Shown piece after piece: positions 34,721-44,347 of a DNA stretch of 64,000 nucleotides. The notes beneath the pieces were generated by a model. It was not told the origin of the DNA. It did not search any database and saw nothing but the letters and a program-made list of their open reading frames with translations. Location: positions 186,001 through 250,000 of the forward strand of contig NZ_JAQIOY010000003.1 in NCBI RefSeq assembly GCF_028023555.1, written 5' to 3'. A program made the translations under genes and the position numbers. Numbering within the stretch: the first letter of the stretch is position 1; every line of letters starts with the position of its first letter. This DNA is from Thalassococcus_A lentus. Lineage in GTDB: Bacteria; Pseudomonadota; Alphaproteobacteria; Rhodobacterales; Rhodobacteraceae.

Positions 34721-35916
34721 TGCTGCTCCTCTTGGTTTGTTTTGCGGAACGGACCGTATGCGGTCAGTATTTCGATATCTTCGTCTATCGCCGCGCGCTC
34801 GGCATCAAGATAACGCGCAACAGCATCGGAAAAGCCCTGATCGGCAATCCAGTGCAAAGAATGCGTCTGAACCGGCAGGTATCCGCGTGCCAGCTTGTGG
34901 TCGCCCTGCGCCCCTGCTTCGACCCGGGCCATACCGTGTTTTATCGCGAAATCGATGGCCTGATAGTAGCAGGCTTCAAAGTGCAGACAGGGATGATCTT
35001 CGACGCAGCCCCAATACCGACCATAGAGCACATCCCGACCGATCACGTTCAACGCTCCGGCAATCTCCTGTCCGTCCCTTGAGCACATAACCAGCGCCAG
35101 ATCATCCCGCAGGGTTTCATGTGCAATGTCGAAAAACGCGCGGGTCAGGTAGGGCGTTCCCCATTTTCGTGCGCCGGTGTCCTGATAGAAGACCCAGAAC
35201 GCATCCCAGTGTTCGCGTTCAATTTGATCCCCGGTCAGCATGCGGATCTCGCCGCCAAACGCCTGTGCCCGCGCGCGTTCCTTGCGGATTGCCTTGCGCT
35301 TGCGCGAATTGAGCGAGGCAAGAAATGCATCGAAGTCCGCGTAGTCGTCATTGATCCAATGATACTGAGTGGTCACGCGCCGGAGCAGTCCCATGTGCTC
35401 GCCTGCAATCGCCTCGGCCTCGGTGCAAAACGTTGCGTGTATCGACGACAGTTCATTGTCGGACGCGATTTGAACCGCACCCTGAACCAAAGCGGACAGC
35501 CCCTGTGCTTCATGTCCCGGACGCGTCAAAAACCGGCGGCCGGTTGCCGGGGTGAAGGGCACTGCAATCTGAAACTTCGGGTAGTACTGACCACCCGCTC
35601 TTTCGAAAGCATGGGCCCAGTTGTGATCAAAGATGTATTCGCCCTGACTGTGGCCTTTGCCGTACATCGGCGCGACAGCGATGATTTCTCCATCCAGTTC
35701 CACCACCAGATGCCGTGGCTCCCAACCGGTGCCAACCCCGACAGATCCGCTGTCTTCAAGCGCCTTTAGAAAGCGATGTGTTGTAAACGGGTCATTTGGG
35801 CGACCGCCGTCTGCGGCCTCGGGACAGGCGCAGGCATCCCAGTCTTGCGCATCGATTTGTGCAAGAGAGGTCAGAACATTCACGGTCAGGGTTCGCGATT
35901 GGGCAGGGTCAGTCAT
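34717..35916 (-). CDS. COG3146-type GNAT/FemAB-like acyltransferase
   Basis: A 399-residue protein related to the FemAB/GNAT superfamily and often labelled peptidoglycan biosynthesis/recognition protein. Useful marks are FVIGWEPRHL-like N-terminal strands, FDHNWAHAFERAGGQYYPKF, the basic SLNSRKRKAIRKERARAQ, and the conserved HFEACYYQAIDFAIKHGMAR near the C-terminus. Its real acceptor is unknown. It lies between GDPD and phhB in one transcription direction. Confidence 0.82.
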   Translation of the reverse strand: MTDPAQSRTLTVNVLTSLAQIDAQDWDACACPEAADGGRPNDPFTTHRFLKALEDSGSVGVGTGWEPRHLVVELDGEIIAVAPMYGKGHSQGEYIFDHNWAHAFERAGGQYYPKFQIAVPFTPATGRRFLTRPGHEAQGLSALVQGAVQIASDNELSSIHATFCTEAEAIAGEHMGLLRRVTTQYHWINDDYADFDAFLASLNSRKRKAIRKERARAQAFGGEIRMLTGDQIEREHWDAFWVFYQDTGARKWGTPYLTRAFFDIAHETLRDDLALVMCSRDGQEIAGALNVIGRDVLYGRYWGCVEDHPCLHFEACYYQAIDFAIKHGMARVEAGAQGDHKLARGYLPVQTHSLHWIADQGFSDAVARYLDAERAAIDEDIEILTAYGPFRKTNQEEQQ

Positions 35917-35950
35917 GGCCGTTCATTATTTGGCCTGCCGGCCCGAGGCT

Positions 35951-36700
35951 TCAAGCGGCATACCCCTCGAACGTGACATTATCGACGATCTGGCGGGCAT
36001 TTGCCTCTTGCTCGGGCGAACGGATCGTCCAGCAGAGCAAGGGAACGCCGCGCGATTTGAGTTCTGCCAAGGCTGGATTTTGCAGATCCTTGACGTCGTG
36101 ACTGACAAAGCTGGACCGCGTTCGATCGAAATCAGGGATGTGTCGCAGATGATCCCGCACGGCGGCTGGCAGCGTGGGCCAGTCTTCGGCAGTGTATCCC
36201 GCCGTGGTCAAACCCCGCGGCACGTCGGGCAGCAAATCGGCCAAAGCTGCGACACTGTGAGGATTGAAGGACATGACCGCCATCGGGCCGTCATACCCGC
36301 GCAAGACTTGCGCGGCGGCGGCTTCGAGTGTTCCGACAGCAGGACCCATTGCGCCGTCCTGATCCTTGAATTCGATCAGCAAAGGCGTGCGGCCATCCAC
36401 GAGATCAAGGACCTCGGCCAGTGTCGGGACAGCTTCGTTCCCATGCAGCAGCGGAATTGAAGCCAGATCGGCCGCGCTCTTTTGCCGGATCGGGCCCGGT
36501 TCGCCAGTCAGCCGTTCCAGCGCATAGTCATGAAAGACCATGGCCACGTCATCGCCCGACAGCTGAAGGTCGAGTTCAATGCCGTAGCCCGCCGTGATCG
36601 CGGCCTCAAACGCCGCGCGGCTGTTTTCCGGTCTCTCCTGTGCAATGTCGTGATAGCCACGATGTGCCACAGGTCGGTCGAGAAAGGCCGCCGGCAACAT
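35951..36700 (-). CDS. Glycerophosphodiester phosphodiesterase
   Basis: A 249-residue GDPD-family TIM barrel that hydrolyses glycerophosphodiesters to glycerol 3-phosphate and an alcohol. Active-site marks are VAHRGYHDIAQERPENS (first His and Glu), GIELDLQLSGDDVAMVFHD (Glu, Asp, second His) and LLIEFKDQD. There is no signal peptide, so it acts in the cytoplasm. ATG 36700 lies 13 bases after the RidA stop; the open frame upstream runs inside RidA. Confidence 0.93.
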   Translation of the reverse strand: MLPAAFLDRPVAHRGYHDIAQERPENSRAAFEAAITAGYGIELDLQLSGDDVAMVFHDYALERLTGEPGPIRQKSAADLASIPLLHGNEAVPTLAEVLDLVDGRTPLLIEFKDQDGAMGPAVGTLEAAAAQVLRGYDGPMAVMSFNPHSVAALADLLPDVPRGLTTAGYTAEDWPTLPAAVRDHLRHIPDFDRTRSSFVSHDVKDLQNPALAELKSRGVPLLCWTIRSPEQEANARQIVDNVTFEGYAA

Positions 36701-36713
36701 TGGTGGAAGGGTC

Positions 36714-37178
36714 CTATTCAACCTCAAAGATACCTTCGATTTCGACCGCGACATTGAAAGGCAACGCCGCTGCGGAAACAGCAGACCGCGAATGCCTGCC
36801 CACGTCTCCAAGGATATCGACCAGAACGTCGGATGCCCCATTGATGACCTTGGGCTGATCGGTGAAATCGCCTGCGGAATTCACAAAGCCGGTCAGCTTT
36901 ACGACCCGTTTCAGCTTGCCCAAGTCACCGCCACAAGCGGCGCGTACCTGTGCCAAAAGGCTGAGCGCGCACAATTGTGCGGCTGCCGCGCCCTCTTCAA
37001 CACTGAGATCCGTGCCAACTTTTCCGGTGACAAAGGCGCCATCTTTCATGCTGATCTGGCCGGAGACAAAAAGCATGTCGCCGCTGCGCACATAGGGCAC
37101 GTAGTTGGCGGCAGGGGCAGGGGCGTCTGGCAGCGATAGACCCAGTTCATTCAGGCGCGCGTCGATGGCATCGGTCAT
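36714..37178 (-). CDS. RidA/YjgF-family protein
   Basis: A 154-residue RidA-like protein; the family deaminates reactive enamine/imine intermediates from amino acid metabolism. Visible marks are MLFVSGQISMKDG, a LLAQVRAACGGDLGKLKRVV helix, GFVNSAGDFTDQPKVINGAS and LPFNVAVEIEGIFEVE at the end. The usual catalytic arginine context (R in the NAR..VEI part) is altered: the sequence reads SAAALPFNVAVEIEG, so this is the longer, COG0251-like subgroup that may lack deaminase activity. AGGAG precedes the ATG. Confidence 0.9.
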   Translation of the reverse strand: MTDAIDARLNELGLSLPDAPAPAANYVPYVRSGDMLFVSGQISMKDGAFVTGKVGTDLSVEEGAAAAQLCALSLLAQVRAACGGDLGKLKRVVKLTGFVNSAGDFTDQPKVINGASDVLVDILGDVGRHSRSAVSAAALPFNVAVEIEGIFEVE

Positions 37179-37249
37179 GGTTCTCTCCTTCGTTTTGCCG
37201 AAGGCTAGAGCGCATTCAACGCGGTGAAAACCGCAATTCCGACCTAAGT

Positions 37250-38554
37250 TCAGCTTTCGCGGAAGGCCTTGGCAAAATAATCGGTGAATGGTTTGACCAG
37301 ATAGGCCAGAGGCGTGCGGTCTTCGGTCCGGATAAAGGCTTCGACGGGCATGCCGGGAATCAGGCTTGAACCTTCGGGCAGCCGGTCAATTTCGCCATCC
37401 TGCAACACGATTTCCGCGCGGTAATAGCGAACACGGCTGGTTTCATCCTCGAAGGCATCGGCCGAGATTTGAACAACGCTGCCGAACAGTTCCGGCGTTT
37501 CGCGCTGGTCCAAAGACGAAAACCGCAAGCTCACCTCTTGATCGACAAACAACTGGTCGATGTGGATCGGTTCGACCTGAGCTGCGATCACCAAAGGGCG
37601 ATCCTGGGGCACAAGGAACATGACCGGCTCTGCGGGGCGGATTACCGAGCGCTGGGCAAAGACTGTCATGCCATAAACGATCCCCGAGACAGGCGCGGTG
37701 ATTTCCATCCGGCTCAGACGTTCCTGAATGGCCCGACGTTGTTCGGCCAGCTCGCGCTCGCGAAACTGCAGATCGCGCAGATTGGTAATGGCCTCTTCGC
37801 GCCGGCGGGTTTCCAGTTTGAGGATTTCAATGTCCAGCTCGGTGATGCGTCCTTCGGCCTGTGCCTTTTGGGCGGTCAACTCACCGACGCTGCCCAACAG
37901 GCGTGCCTGTTCGCGTTGCAACGAAAGAACGCGGCTGGCCTGCGCCAGTCCTTTGTCCAGCAACTGCTGCTGATCGGCCAATTCCTTTTCGATCAAAGCC
38001 AGCTGTTCGGTCAGCGCCTTTTGCTGAGCGGAAATGCCCGTCACCTGATCGGCAATCTGGTCGGCCCGTTTGGCCAGTTGTTCGACCTCTCGGCCAACGC
38101 TGTCCAGCCGCGCAACAAACAGGTTGCGCTGGCCTTCGACCAACTCTGCCACTTCTGGATCAAGCGTGGCCCGTTCAAGCAGCGCCGGATCAAAGGCAAT
38201 CTCTTCGGCATTGTCGCGTTCGGCCTGCAACCGGCCACGCCGGGCCAGTGTTTCAAAGTACTGGCCTTCAGCGATCGCCAGTTCAGAATCCAAAAGCGTT
38301 CTGTCGAGACGCAAGAGTGTGTCGCCCTGAGCGACAGTGTCACCTTCGTCGACGACGATTTCAGCGACAACGCCACCATCAGGGTGCTGGATGACCTGAC
38401 GGTTCTGATCAACCTCGATAGAACCTGAGGCGATGATCGCCCCCGAGATGTTTGTGGTTGCGGCCCAAGTGCCAAAGCCGCCCACCAGAATGCCCAGTGC
38501 CACCAGTCCGGTGATCATGGGGACGCGCAGCGGAAAATCCTTTGAGGTGGTCAT
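37250..38554 (-). CDS. Type I secretion membrane fusion protein (HlyD/PrtE family)
   Basis: A 434-residue periplasmic adaptor linking an ABC exporter to an outer-membrane TolC-like channel. One membrane segment lies at about residues 12-32, followed by the lipoyl-like half GSIEVDQNRQVIQHPDGGVV, a long coiled coil (about 90-270), the second lipoyl half APVSGIVYGMTVFAQRSVI, and the beta-barrel domain ending MPVEAFIRTEDRTPL. No TolC gene is nearby. It is coupled by ATGA to the ABC gene. Confidence 0.94.
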   Translation of the reverse strand: MTTSKDFPLRVPMITGLVALGILVGGFGTWAATTNISGAIIASGSIEVDQNRQVIQHPDGGVVAEIVVDEGDTVAQGDTLLRLDRTLLDSELAIAEGQYFETLARRGRLQAERDNAEEIAFDPALLERATLDPEVAELVEGQRNLFVARLDSVGREVEQLAKRADQIADQVTGISAQQKALTEQLALIEKELADQQQLLDKGLAQASRVLSLQREQARLLGSVGELTAQKAQAEGRITELDIEILKLETRRREEAITNLRDLQFRERELAEQRRAIQERLSRMEITAPVSGIVYGMTVFAQRSVIRPAEPVMFLVPQDRPLVIAAQVEPIHIDQLFVDQEVSLRFSSLDQRETPELFGSVVQISADAFEDETSRVRYYRAEIVLQDGEIDRLPEGSSLIPGMPVEAFIRTEDRTPLAYLVKPFTDYFAKAFRES

Positions 38555-40284
38555 TGCATGCCTCCGGGCTTGGCGCTTTTGCGGATCTGCTGATGGTTCT
38601 GAACAACCTTCTGCAAGACTTCATCGCGCGGGCCGAATGCTGCTCGTGCGCCGCCTTCAAGCATCAAAAGCGTGTCGCATTCTTTGATCGCAGCTGGGCG
38701 GTGCGCCATGATCATCACGGATTTTCCCTGTTCTTTGAAGTTTCGAATGGCCTTGTTGACGGCTTCCGAGCCTTCGTTGTCGAGGTTGGAATTCGGCTCA
38801 TCCAGAACCAGAAGGACGGGATCACCATACATGGCCCGAGCCAGACCAATCCGCTGCATTTGACCGCCGGACAGGCGCCCACCAGCCGCGGTGACCCGGG
38901 CATCATAGCCGCCGGGAAGTTTCAGGATCATCTCGTGCGCGTCTGCCTTTTGCGCAGCTTCGACGATCTTTTGCGGGTCTGGTTCCGGTGACAGCCGGGC
39001 GATGTTTTCGGCAATGGTACCGTCAAACAGGGTCACGCGCTGAGGCAGATAGCCAATGTGCTGACCCAGAACATCGGTTTCAAACTGGTCCAGCGCCGCG
39101 CCGTCCAGACGGATCTTGCCGCCAGCAGGGCGCCAAACACCCGTAACCGCGCGGGCCAAAGTGGATTTGCCGGAACCCGATGCACCGATGACGCCCAGTG
39201 CCTGTCCCGGCTCGATTGTAAAGCTGACCAGCCTCAGCGAAGCCTGCTGTTCACCGGGTGGCACGACGGTCAACTGTTGCACGTCCAGTTTTGCCTTGGG
39301 CTTTGGCAGCGCTGTGCGCTGGGGCTCAACCGGGGTTTCCGTCAGAAGTTGAGAAAGGCTGGACCAGCCTTTGCGCGCACGCTGAACAAGCGCCCACTGG
39401 CCAATCGCCATTTCAATGGGTGCCAATGCGCGGCCCATCAGGATGGAACCGGCAATCATCGCACCCGGTGTCAGTTCACCCAGAAGAACAAGATATGCGC
39501 CTAAACCCAGCATTGCCGACTGCAGGAACAGACGGAAAGTCTTGGTCATCACGGTAAAGGTGCCGGTCAGATCAGCGGCGCCAATCTGTCCCTTGAGCGC
39601 ATCCGAACGCGCGCCCATCCAACGCCGGAATGCGTCGCCCCGCATGCCCAGAGCCTGAACCATTTCAGCCTCGGAGCGGATTTGTTCCGAGGTCCGCTCG
39701 GCGGCCATGACGGCCATGTTCGACTTCAAGGTTGGGTTCTTTGTGACCCACTGGTTCACGACGGTCACACAGATCAGAACGATCCCGCCCGCCAGCGCCA
39801 GCAAACCCAGCCACGGGTGGAAAATGAAAATCGCAAAGATGAAAAACGGCGTCCAGGGAATGTCAAAAAAGGCCATGAGAACAGGCGACGACATGAAGCG
39901 CTGCACGGCTTCGAGATCGCGCAATCCGGTCTGGGCCAGTTCATCCGGTTGCACAGCCGAGCGGCGCATGACCGCGTCAAAGACCCGCAAATCCAGCGTG
40001 GATTGGAATCTGGCGGCGACGCGGCCCATAACCCGCCCGCGGACATAGTCGAGAATGCCCATCATCCCGTAGAGAAAGACCACTAGGACAGACAGCGCGA
40101 TCAGCGTGGCAACCGAGCGGGACCCCAAAACCCGATCATAGACCTGAAGCATATACATCGGGCCAGTCAGCATCAGCAGGTTTACAAAGAAGCTGAAGAT
40201 GGCGACGAACCAAAAATACGGCCGCCCCTGACGCCGAGCTGCGCGCAGTTCATCGCGTCCGCTTTGTCTGTTGTTCATGCTCAT
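38551..40284 (-). CDS. Type I secretion ABC exporter (PrtD/RTX exporter family)
   Basis: A 577-residue half-transporter with six membrane segments in its first 300 residues and a C-terminal ATPase. Walker A is GASGSGKST, the signature LSGGQMQRIG and Walker B VLLVLDEP. There is no N-terminal C39 peptidase domain, as expected for exporters of C-terminally signalled RTX proteins. ATG 40284 is taken, with ATG 40278 possible. The likely cargo includes the RTX protein at 47155-48216, about 7 kb away. Confidence 0.93.
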   Translation of the reverse strand: MSMNNRQSGRDELRAARRQGRPYFWFVAIFSFFVNLLMLTGPMYMLQVYDRVLGSRSVATLIALSVLVVFLYGMMGILDYVRGRVMGRVAARFQSTLDLRVFDAVMRRSAVQPDELAQTGLRDLEAVQRFMSSPVLMAFFDIPWTPFFIFAIFIFHPWLGLLALAGGIVLICVTVVNQWVTKNPTLKSNMAVMAAERTSEQIRSEAEMVQALGMRGDAFRRWMGARSDALKGQIGAADLTGTFTVMTKTFRLFLQSAMLGLGAYLVLLGELTPGAMIAGSILMGRALAPIEMAIGQWALVQRARKGWSSLSQLLTETPVEPQRTALPKPKAKLDVQQLTVVPPGEQQASLRLVSFTIEPGQALGVIGASGSGKSTLARAVTGVWRPAGGKIRLDGAALDQFETDVLGQHIGYLPQRVTLFDGTIAENIARLSPEPDPQKIVEAAQKADAHEMILKLPGGYDARVTAAGGRLSGGQMQRIGLARAMYGDPVLLVLDEPNSNLDNEGSEAVNKAIRNFKEQGKSVMIMAHRPAAIKECDTLLMLEGGARAAFGPRDEVLQKVVQNHQQIRKSAKPGGMQ

Positions 40285-40498
40285 CTTACTCGCACTGCCT
40301 CGTCTGAAGGGCGGAAATGGTGCCAATCGGTCGGTTGGCCCTGTTCAGGCTGCCGGTGGTCGTTATATCCTGTCGCCATTGTGCCACAAAAGTATTGAAA
40401 GCCACCACTTGCATTGGGTGGTGATGAAAATGATCCTAAGTACCAGTCTATGGAAGCTTTACGGCTTTCGGGGGGAATTGAAAGAAGGCCCGTTATCA

Positions 40499-41251
40499 AT
40501 GTCTGCCATGCGTGCGATTCCTGCACTTATTGTCTGCGCCGTATTGGCGGCCTGTTCTGTGCCCGGACCCGGCGAGGCACCAGATGGTATCTGGGACCCG
40601 AACGAAGCCGGAAACCGCAAGACACACGAATTCAATCGCAAGCTGGACAAACGGGTTCTGCGCGGCTCGGGCAATGGCTACACCCGGACAGTTCCGGAAG
40701 GTGTGCGGAAGTCCGTCAGCAATTTTGCGGATACGACATCGTTGCCTCAAACAGTCGTGAACCAGATCCTGCAGGGCCGCCCCGGTCCTGCGACGCGCAA
40801 CACGCTGCGGTTTGCCGTGAACGCGACGCTTGGTTTCGGTGGGATCGCCGATGTTGCGTCAAACATGGGCATGCCCAAGGACGAAAGCGATTTTGGTGAA
40901 ACTCTGCACGTCTGGGGCGTTCCGGAAGGCGCCTACGTAGAATTGCCTTTCCTGGGGCCATCGACCGAACGCGATACCGCTGGTCGTGTGGTTGATCTGG
41001 TGACAGACCCTCTGAGCTACGTCCTGCCTGTCGGCGCGCGCCGAACCGCGACCGCTGCGCGGATTGTCGCCAAGGTTGGAGAACGGGGCGAGTTTTCCGG
41101 TACCGTGGATTCCCTTCTGTATGATAGTGCCGACAGTTACGCGCAACTGCGGTTGATCTATCTGCAAAACCGCCGTTTCGAACTGGATGGCACCGAAGGC
41201 GCCGCGGGGGACTACATTGACCCCGAAGAGATTGATACGGAGGGTTTCTGA
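40499..41251 (+). CDS. mlaA: MlaA-family outer-membrane lipoprotein
   Basis: A 250-residue lipoprotein of the Mla phospholipid transport system, which removes misplaced phospholipids from the outer leaflet of the outer membrane. Lipobox VLAACS sets Cys20 as the lipidated residue. The MlaA domain shows DPNEAGNRKTHEFNRKLDK, NQILQGRPGPATRNTLRFAV and LPFLGPSTERDTAGR. ATG 40499 is preceded by GAAAGAAGG. The stop overlaps the mlaC start (TGATG). The inner-membrane mlaFEDB genes are not in this window. Confidence 0.94.
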   Translation: MSAMRAIPALIVCAVLAACSVPGPGEAPDGIWDPNEAGNRKTHEFNRKLDKRVLRGSGNGYTRTVPEGVRKSVSNFADTTSLPQTVVNQILQGRPGPATRNTLRFAVNATLGFGGIADVASNMGMPKDESDFGETLHVWGVPEGAYVELPFLGPSTERDTAGRVVDLVTDPLSYVLPVGARRTATAARIVAKVGERGEFSGTVDSLLYDSADSYAQLRLIYLQNRRFELDGTEGAAGDYIDPEEIDTEGF

Positions 41252-41862
41252 TGCCTCAACGTTTTGTAAACACGCGACGCGGATTCACACTCGGCGGTCT
41301 GGCCATGTTTGTGGGCGGGTTTGCCTTTGCGCCTCAGGCGGCGGATGCAGCCAGCGCTGCGCAGGCTGAAAAACTGGTCGACAATCTGGTCGCCGATATC
41401 AATCGGGTCATTGCATCGGGCAAGTCCGAAAGCGCAATCATCCGCGAGTTCGAGGGCATTTTCAAACGCTACGCTGATTTGCGTACGATTGCTGCGACGG
41501 CGATGGGTGTTGACGGTCGTCGGGCATCCAGTAGCCAAAAGAAGGCATTTACCGCAGCATTCTCGGGTTACATATCGCGGAAGTACGGGCGGCGGTTCCG
41601 GGAATTCATCGGCGGTGAGATCACGGTGAATGATACCAAGCTGGTCAAGAACGCTTTTCAGGTTTCCACCACGATGAAGTTGCGGGGCGAAGCGCCGTTC
41701 GAGGTTGTGTTCTTTGTTGGCCAGAAGTCCGGAAAATTCTTCAACATGCACATGGAAGGCATCAACATGCTGCTGACCGAACGGACTGAGGTCGGTGCAA
41801 TGCTGGACAAGCGCCGTGGCGACATTGACGCAATGATTGCGGATTTGAAACGCGCAGGCTAG
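41251..41862 (+). CDS. mlaC: MlaC/Ttg2D-family periplasmic phospholipid carrier
   Basis: A 203-residue periplasmic shuttle that carries phospholipid between MlaA and the inner-membrane MlaFEDB complex. The N-terminus has a twin-arginine-type signal (TRRGFTLGGLAMFVGGFAF). The mature domain has the Tol_Tol_Ttg2 pattern: EGIFKRYADLRTIAATAMG, AFSGYISRKYGRRFREF and the C-terminal NMLLTERTEVGAMLD. It is coupled to mlaA by one-base overlap and followed by a clear terminator. Confidence 0.93.
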   Translation: MPQRFVNTRRGFTLGGLAMFVGGFAFAPQAADAASAAQAEKLVDNLVADINRVIASGKSESAIIREFEGIFKRYADLRTIAATAMGVDGRRASSSQKKAFTAAFSGYISRKYGRRFREFIGGEITVNDTKLVKNAFQVSTTMKLRGEAPFEVVFFVGQKSGKFFNMHMEGINMLLTERTEVGAMLDKRRGDIDAMIADLKRAG

Positions 41863-41902
41863 CGGCCGTAAACGCGACCGACCTATGAAGATTCAGATGA
41901 AG

Positions 41903-41930
41903 CGGCCCGGCTATTTGTCCGGGCCGTTTT
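41903..41930. terminator. Terminator between mlaC and the PBP1A gene
   Basis: CGGCCCGG and CCGGGCCG form a perfect 8-base stem with an 8-base loop, followed by TTTT on the plus strand. It lies between converging genes and probably serves mlaC mainly. Confidence 0.8.
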
Positions 41931-41933
41931 CCG

Positions 41934-44093
41934 TTAATTCCCGCCCAGAATGTCACGCAGCAATTGCTGAAGGACCGTTTCGGCCACTGCACCGCCTCGT
42001 TTGGGTGCCTGTTGCTGCTTTGGCGCCGGAGCAGGCTGCGGGACCGGGGCGGGCTTTTGAGGTTCAAGCAGGGGTAATGGCCTTTCCGGCAGGCCATCGT
42101 GCACCCGGAGCATCACTTCTTGCCAGATATCGGCAGGAAGACCGCCCCCCGTTACGCCTTGTAGTGGCGTGTTGTCGTCGTACCCCATCCAGACACCGGT
42201 GACGTAGTCGGCGGTAAATCCGATAAACCATGCATCCCGGGCCTCTTGGCTGGTGCCGGTCTTGCCCGCCGCTGGGCGGCCGGGCAGCGCAGCGCGGCGG
42301 CCCGTTCCGTCACTGACAACCTGTTCCATCATCCAGATCAGTTGCTGTGCAGCCCCTTGCTGGATAACGCGTTCGCCAATCCCGCCGCCCGATCCCATAA
42401 GCGGATCCTGTTCGCCCCTCAAACGCAGTTCGATCAAGCCATAAGGCGTCACGGATGAGCCGCCATTTAGGATGCCGGCGTAGGCTCCGGTCATTTCGAG
42501 CAAGGTTGCTTCGGATGCGCCGAGCGCAAGGGCAGGGGTGTCCTGCAATTCGCGCACAATGCCGAAATCGCGGGCGACCCGCAGAACCAGATCGCGTCCC
42601 ACCGACTCGGACACTTTGACGGCGGGTACATTCAAGGAATGCTTAAGCGCTTCGGTCAGAGTGACCCGGCCTTCGAAGCGATTGGTGTAGTTCTCGGGGC
42701 ACCATTTTCCGGAGCCGGGAATGTTCATGCAGAACGGCTCGTCTATGACAACGTCCAATGGGGAATACCCCAGTTCGAGCGCGGTCGCGTAGACGAAAGG
42801 TTTGAAGGCAGAGCCGGTTTGCCGGACAGCTTGTGTGGCGCGGTTGAAAACGCCCGATACATTCGTACGCCGGCCGCCGACCATGCCGCGCACGGCGCCG
42901 TCAGCGGACATGACAACAACGCCAACCTGCGCCTTGGAACCTTCTCGGACCTTTTCCTCAAAGACCTTGCGAACCGCAGCCTCTGTCGCGGCTTGAATCC
43001 GTTGGTCCAGCGTCGTGCGGATCACCACGTCTTCTGTGGTGTCCTGCGTAAAGAAGTCGGGTCCCGATTGCATGACCCAGTCCGCGAAATAGCCGCCGGT
43101 CTGCGTCTCGGCCTCGTTGGACAGGATTGCCGGATTGTCCTGATAGAACTTGGTCTCGTCATCGGACAGATAACCCTGTTCATTCATCAGACGCAGAACG
43201 GTCGCGGCGCGATCCTGACTGCGCTGGAGGTTCGATGTTGGCGCCAATCGGGTCGGCGCGGTCAAAAGCCCGGCGATCATCGCGGACTCTGCCGGATTCA
43301 GGGTCGCGGCTGACTTGGAAAAATATCGGCGTGCAGCGGCTTCGGCGCCGTAAGCGCCACCGCCCATGTAAGCACGGTTCAGATAGATCGATAGAATCTG
43401 TTCCTTGCCGTACTTCGCTTCCATCGCCATCGAATGAATGGCTTCCTTGGCCTTGCGCGACAAAGATGTGCGGCGGCAGTCTTGAATATAGGCTTTTTCA
43501 TCTTCCCACTCTGCCGGATCGTAAACGACCCCGAGGCACAGCAGTTTTGAGGTCTGCTGCGTGATGGTTGAGCCGCCGTGACCCTGAAGCGGTCCGCGAC
43601 CTTCACGCATGTTGATACGTATCGCGCTGGCGATCCCGCGTGGGCTGACACCGAAGTGTCTGTAAAAACGTTTGTCTTCGCTGGCGATCACCGCGTTCTT
43701 GAGGTGTGGGCTGACACTGTCGGCAGTTACGATGCCGCCGAACTGATCGCCGCGCATTGCAAAGACATCACCGTCGCGGTCGAGCAAGGTTACAGATCCT
43801 CGTGCCCTGCCATCCAGCAGCGTTTCAAACTCGGGCAAAGTGGACTGTACGTAGATGACGGCGCCGCCGATAATCAAAGCGGCCACGATTGCAGCCGAAA
43901 CGGTCAGCTTGAACACCAGCCTGAAGATCCAGCCAAAAAATGCAGCAATCCAGCCAAGGAGCCCGCGACGTTGCTTGCGCGCAACCTTCTTTTTCCGGCG
44001 GGGTGCCGACTTGGGCTTGGGCTTTGCCACGGGTTTCTTCGGATAGCGCCGATCGGCGACCAGCCGTTTTGGCTTGCGTCCGGAAGTGCTCAT
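41934..44093 (-). CDS. Penicillin-binding protein 1A (bifunctional)
   Basis: A 719-residue class A penicillin-binding protein with both peptidoglycan glycosyltransferase and transpeptidase activity. After a highly basic tail and one membrane segment (about 60-82) comes the GT51 domain: ASEDKRFYRHFG (catalytic Glu), GGSTITQQTSKLL. The transpeptidase domain has the nucleophile Ser in TGSAFKPFVYATALE, then SLN in KHSLNVPAV and KTGTSQ. The final 35 residues are proline- and glutamine-rich. Length fits PBP1A-type proteins of alphaproteobacteria. Confidence 0.94.
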   Translation of the reverse strand: MSTSGRKPKRLVADRRYPKKPVAKPKPKSAPRRKKKVARKQRRGLLGWIAAFFGWIFRLVFKLTVSAAIVAALIIGGAVIYVQSTLPEFETLLDGRARGSVTLLDRDGDVFAMRGDQFGGIVTADSVSPHLKNAVIASEDKRFYRHFGVSPRGIASAIRINMREGRGPLQGHGGSTITQQTSKLLCLGVVYDPAEWEDEKAYIQDCRRTSLSRKAKEAIHSMAMEAKYGKEQILSIYLNRAYMGGGAYGAEAAARRYFSKSAATLNPAESAMIAGLLTAPTRLAPTSNLQRSQDRAATVLRLMNEQGYLSDDETKFYQDNPAILSNEAETQTGGYFADWVMQSGPDFFTQDTTEDVVIRTTLDQRIQAATEAAVRKVFEEKVREGSKAQVGVVVMSADGAVRGMVGGRRTNVSGVFNRATQAVRQTGSAFKPFVYATALELGYSPLDVVIDEPFCMNIPGSGKWCPENYTNRFEGRVTLTEALKHSLNVPAVKVSESVGRDLVLRVARDFGIVRELQDTPALALGASEATLLEMTGAYAGILNGGSSVTPYGLIELRLRGEQDPLMGSGGGIGERVIQQGAAQQLIWMMEQVVSDGTGRRAALPGRPAAGKTGTSQEARDAWFIGFTADYVTGVWMGYDDNTPLQGVTGGGLPADIWQEVMLRVHDGLPERPLPLLEPQKPAPVPQPAPAPKQQQAPKRGGAVAETVLQQLLRDILGGN

Positions 44094-44186
44094 GAATGCT
44101 GCTCGCCATTATGGTCTTTGGCGTACAATACAGCCTTTCGCTCTGATTGTTGACCAAGGAAGCGCATCACCTCGCGTAAAATTTCA

Positions 44187-44201
44187 GCACAAAAAATGTG
44201 C
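44187..44201 (+). promoter_or_regulatory. Possible NtrC binding site upstream of glnK-amtB
   Basis: GCAC-AAAAAAT-GTGC matches the NtrC half-site arrangement GCAC-N7-GTGC. It lies about 150 bases before glnK in an AT-rich gap. A weak GG-N10-GC element at 44239-44252 could be a sigma-54 promoter, but its match is poor. Confidence 0.45.
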
Positions 44202-44347
44202 AAAAAAATTAATGCGCACAAAAATTAATCATCCGTCCGGGAAAACACCAGCCATCCATACAGCGAATCCTTCCAATCCAAGCCCTCAGACCATTTTGCT
44301 GCACATGCACAACGCAGGCTCCAGCCTGGCAAACGAAAGGGATGAAG

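Noticed and set aside
44239..44252. Sigma-54 promoter GG-N10-GC upstream of glnK
   Set aside because: Only the four invariant bases fit; the surrounding consensus is absent, so it is mentioned but not called.
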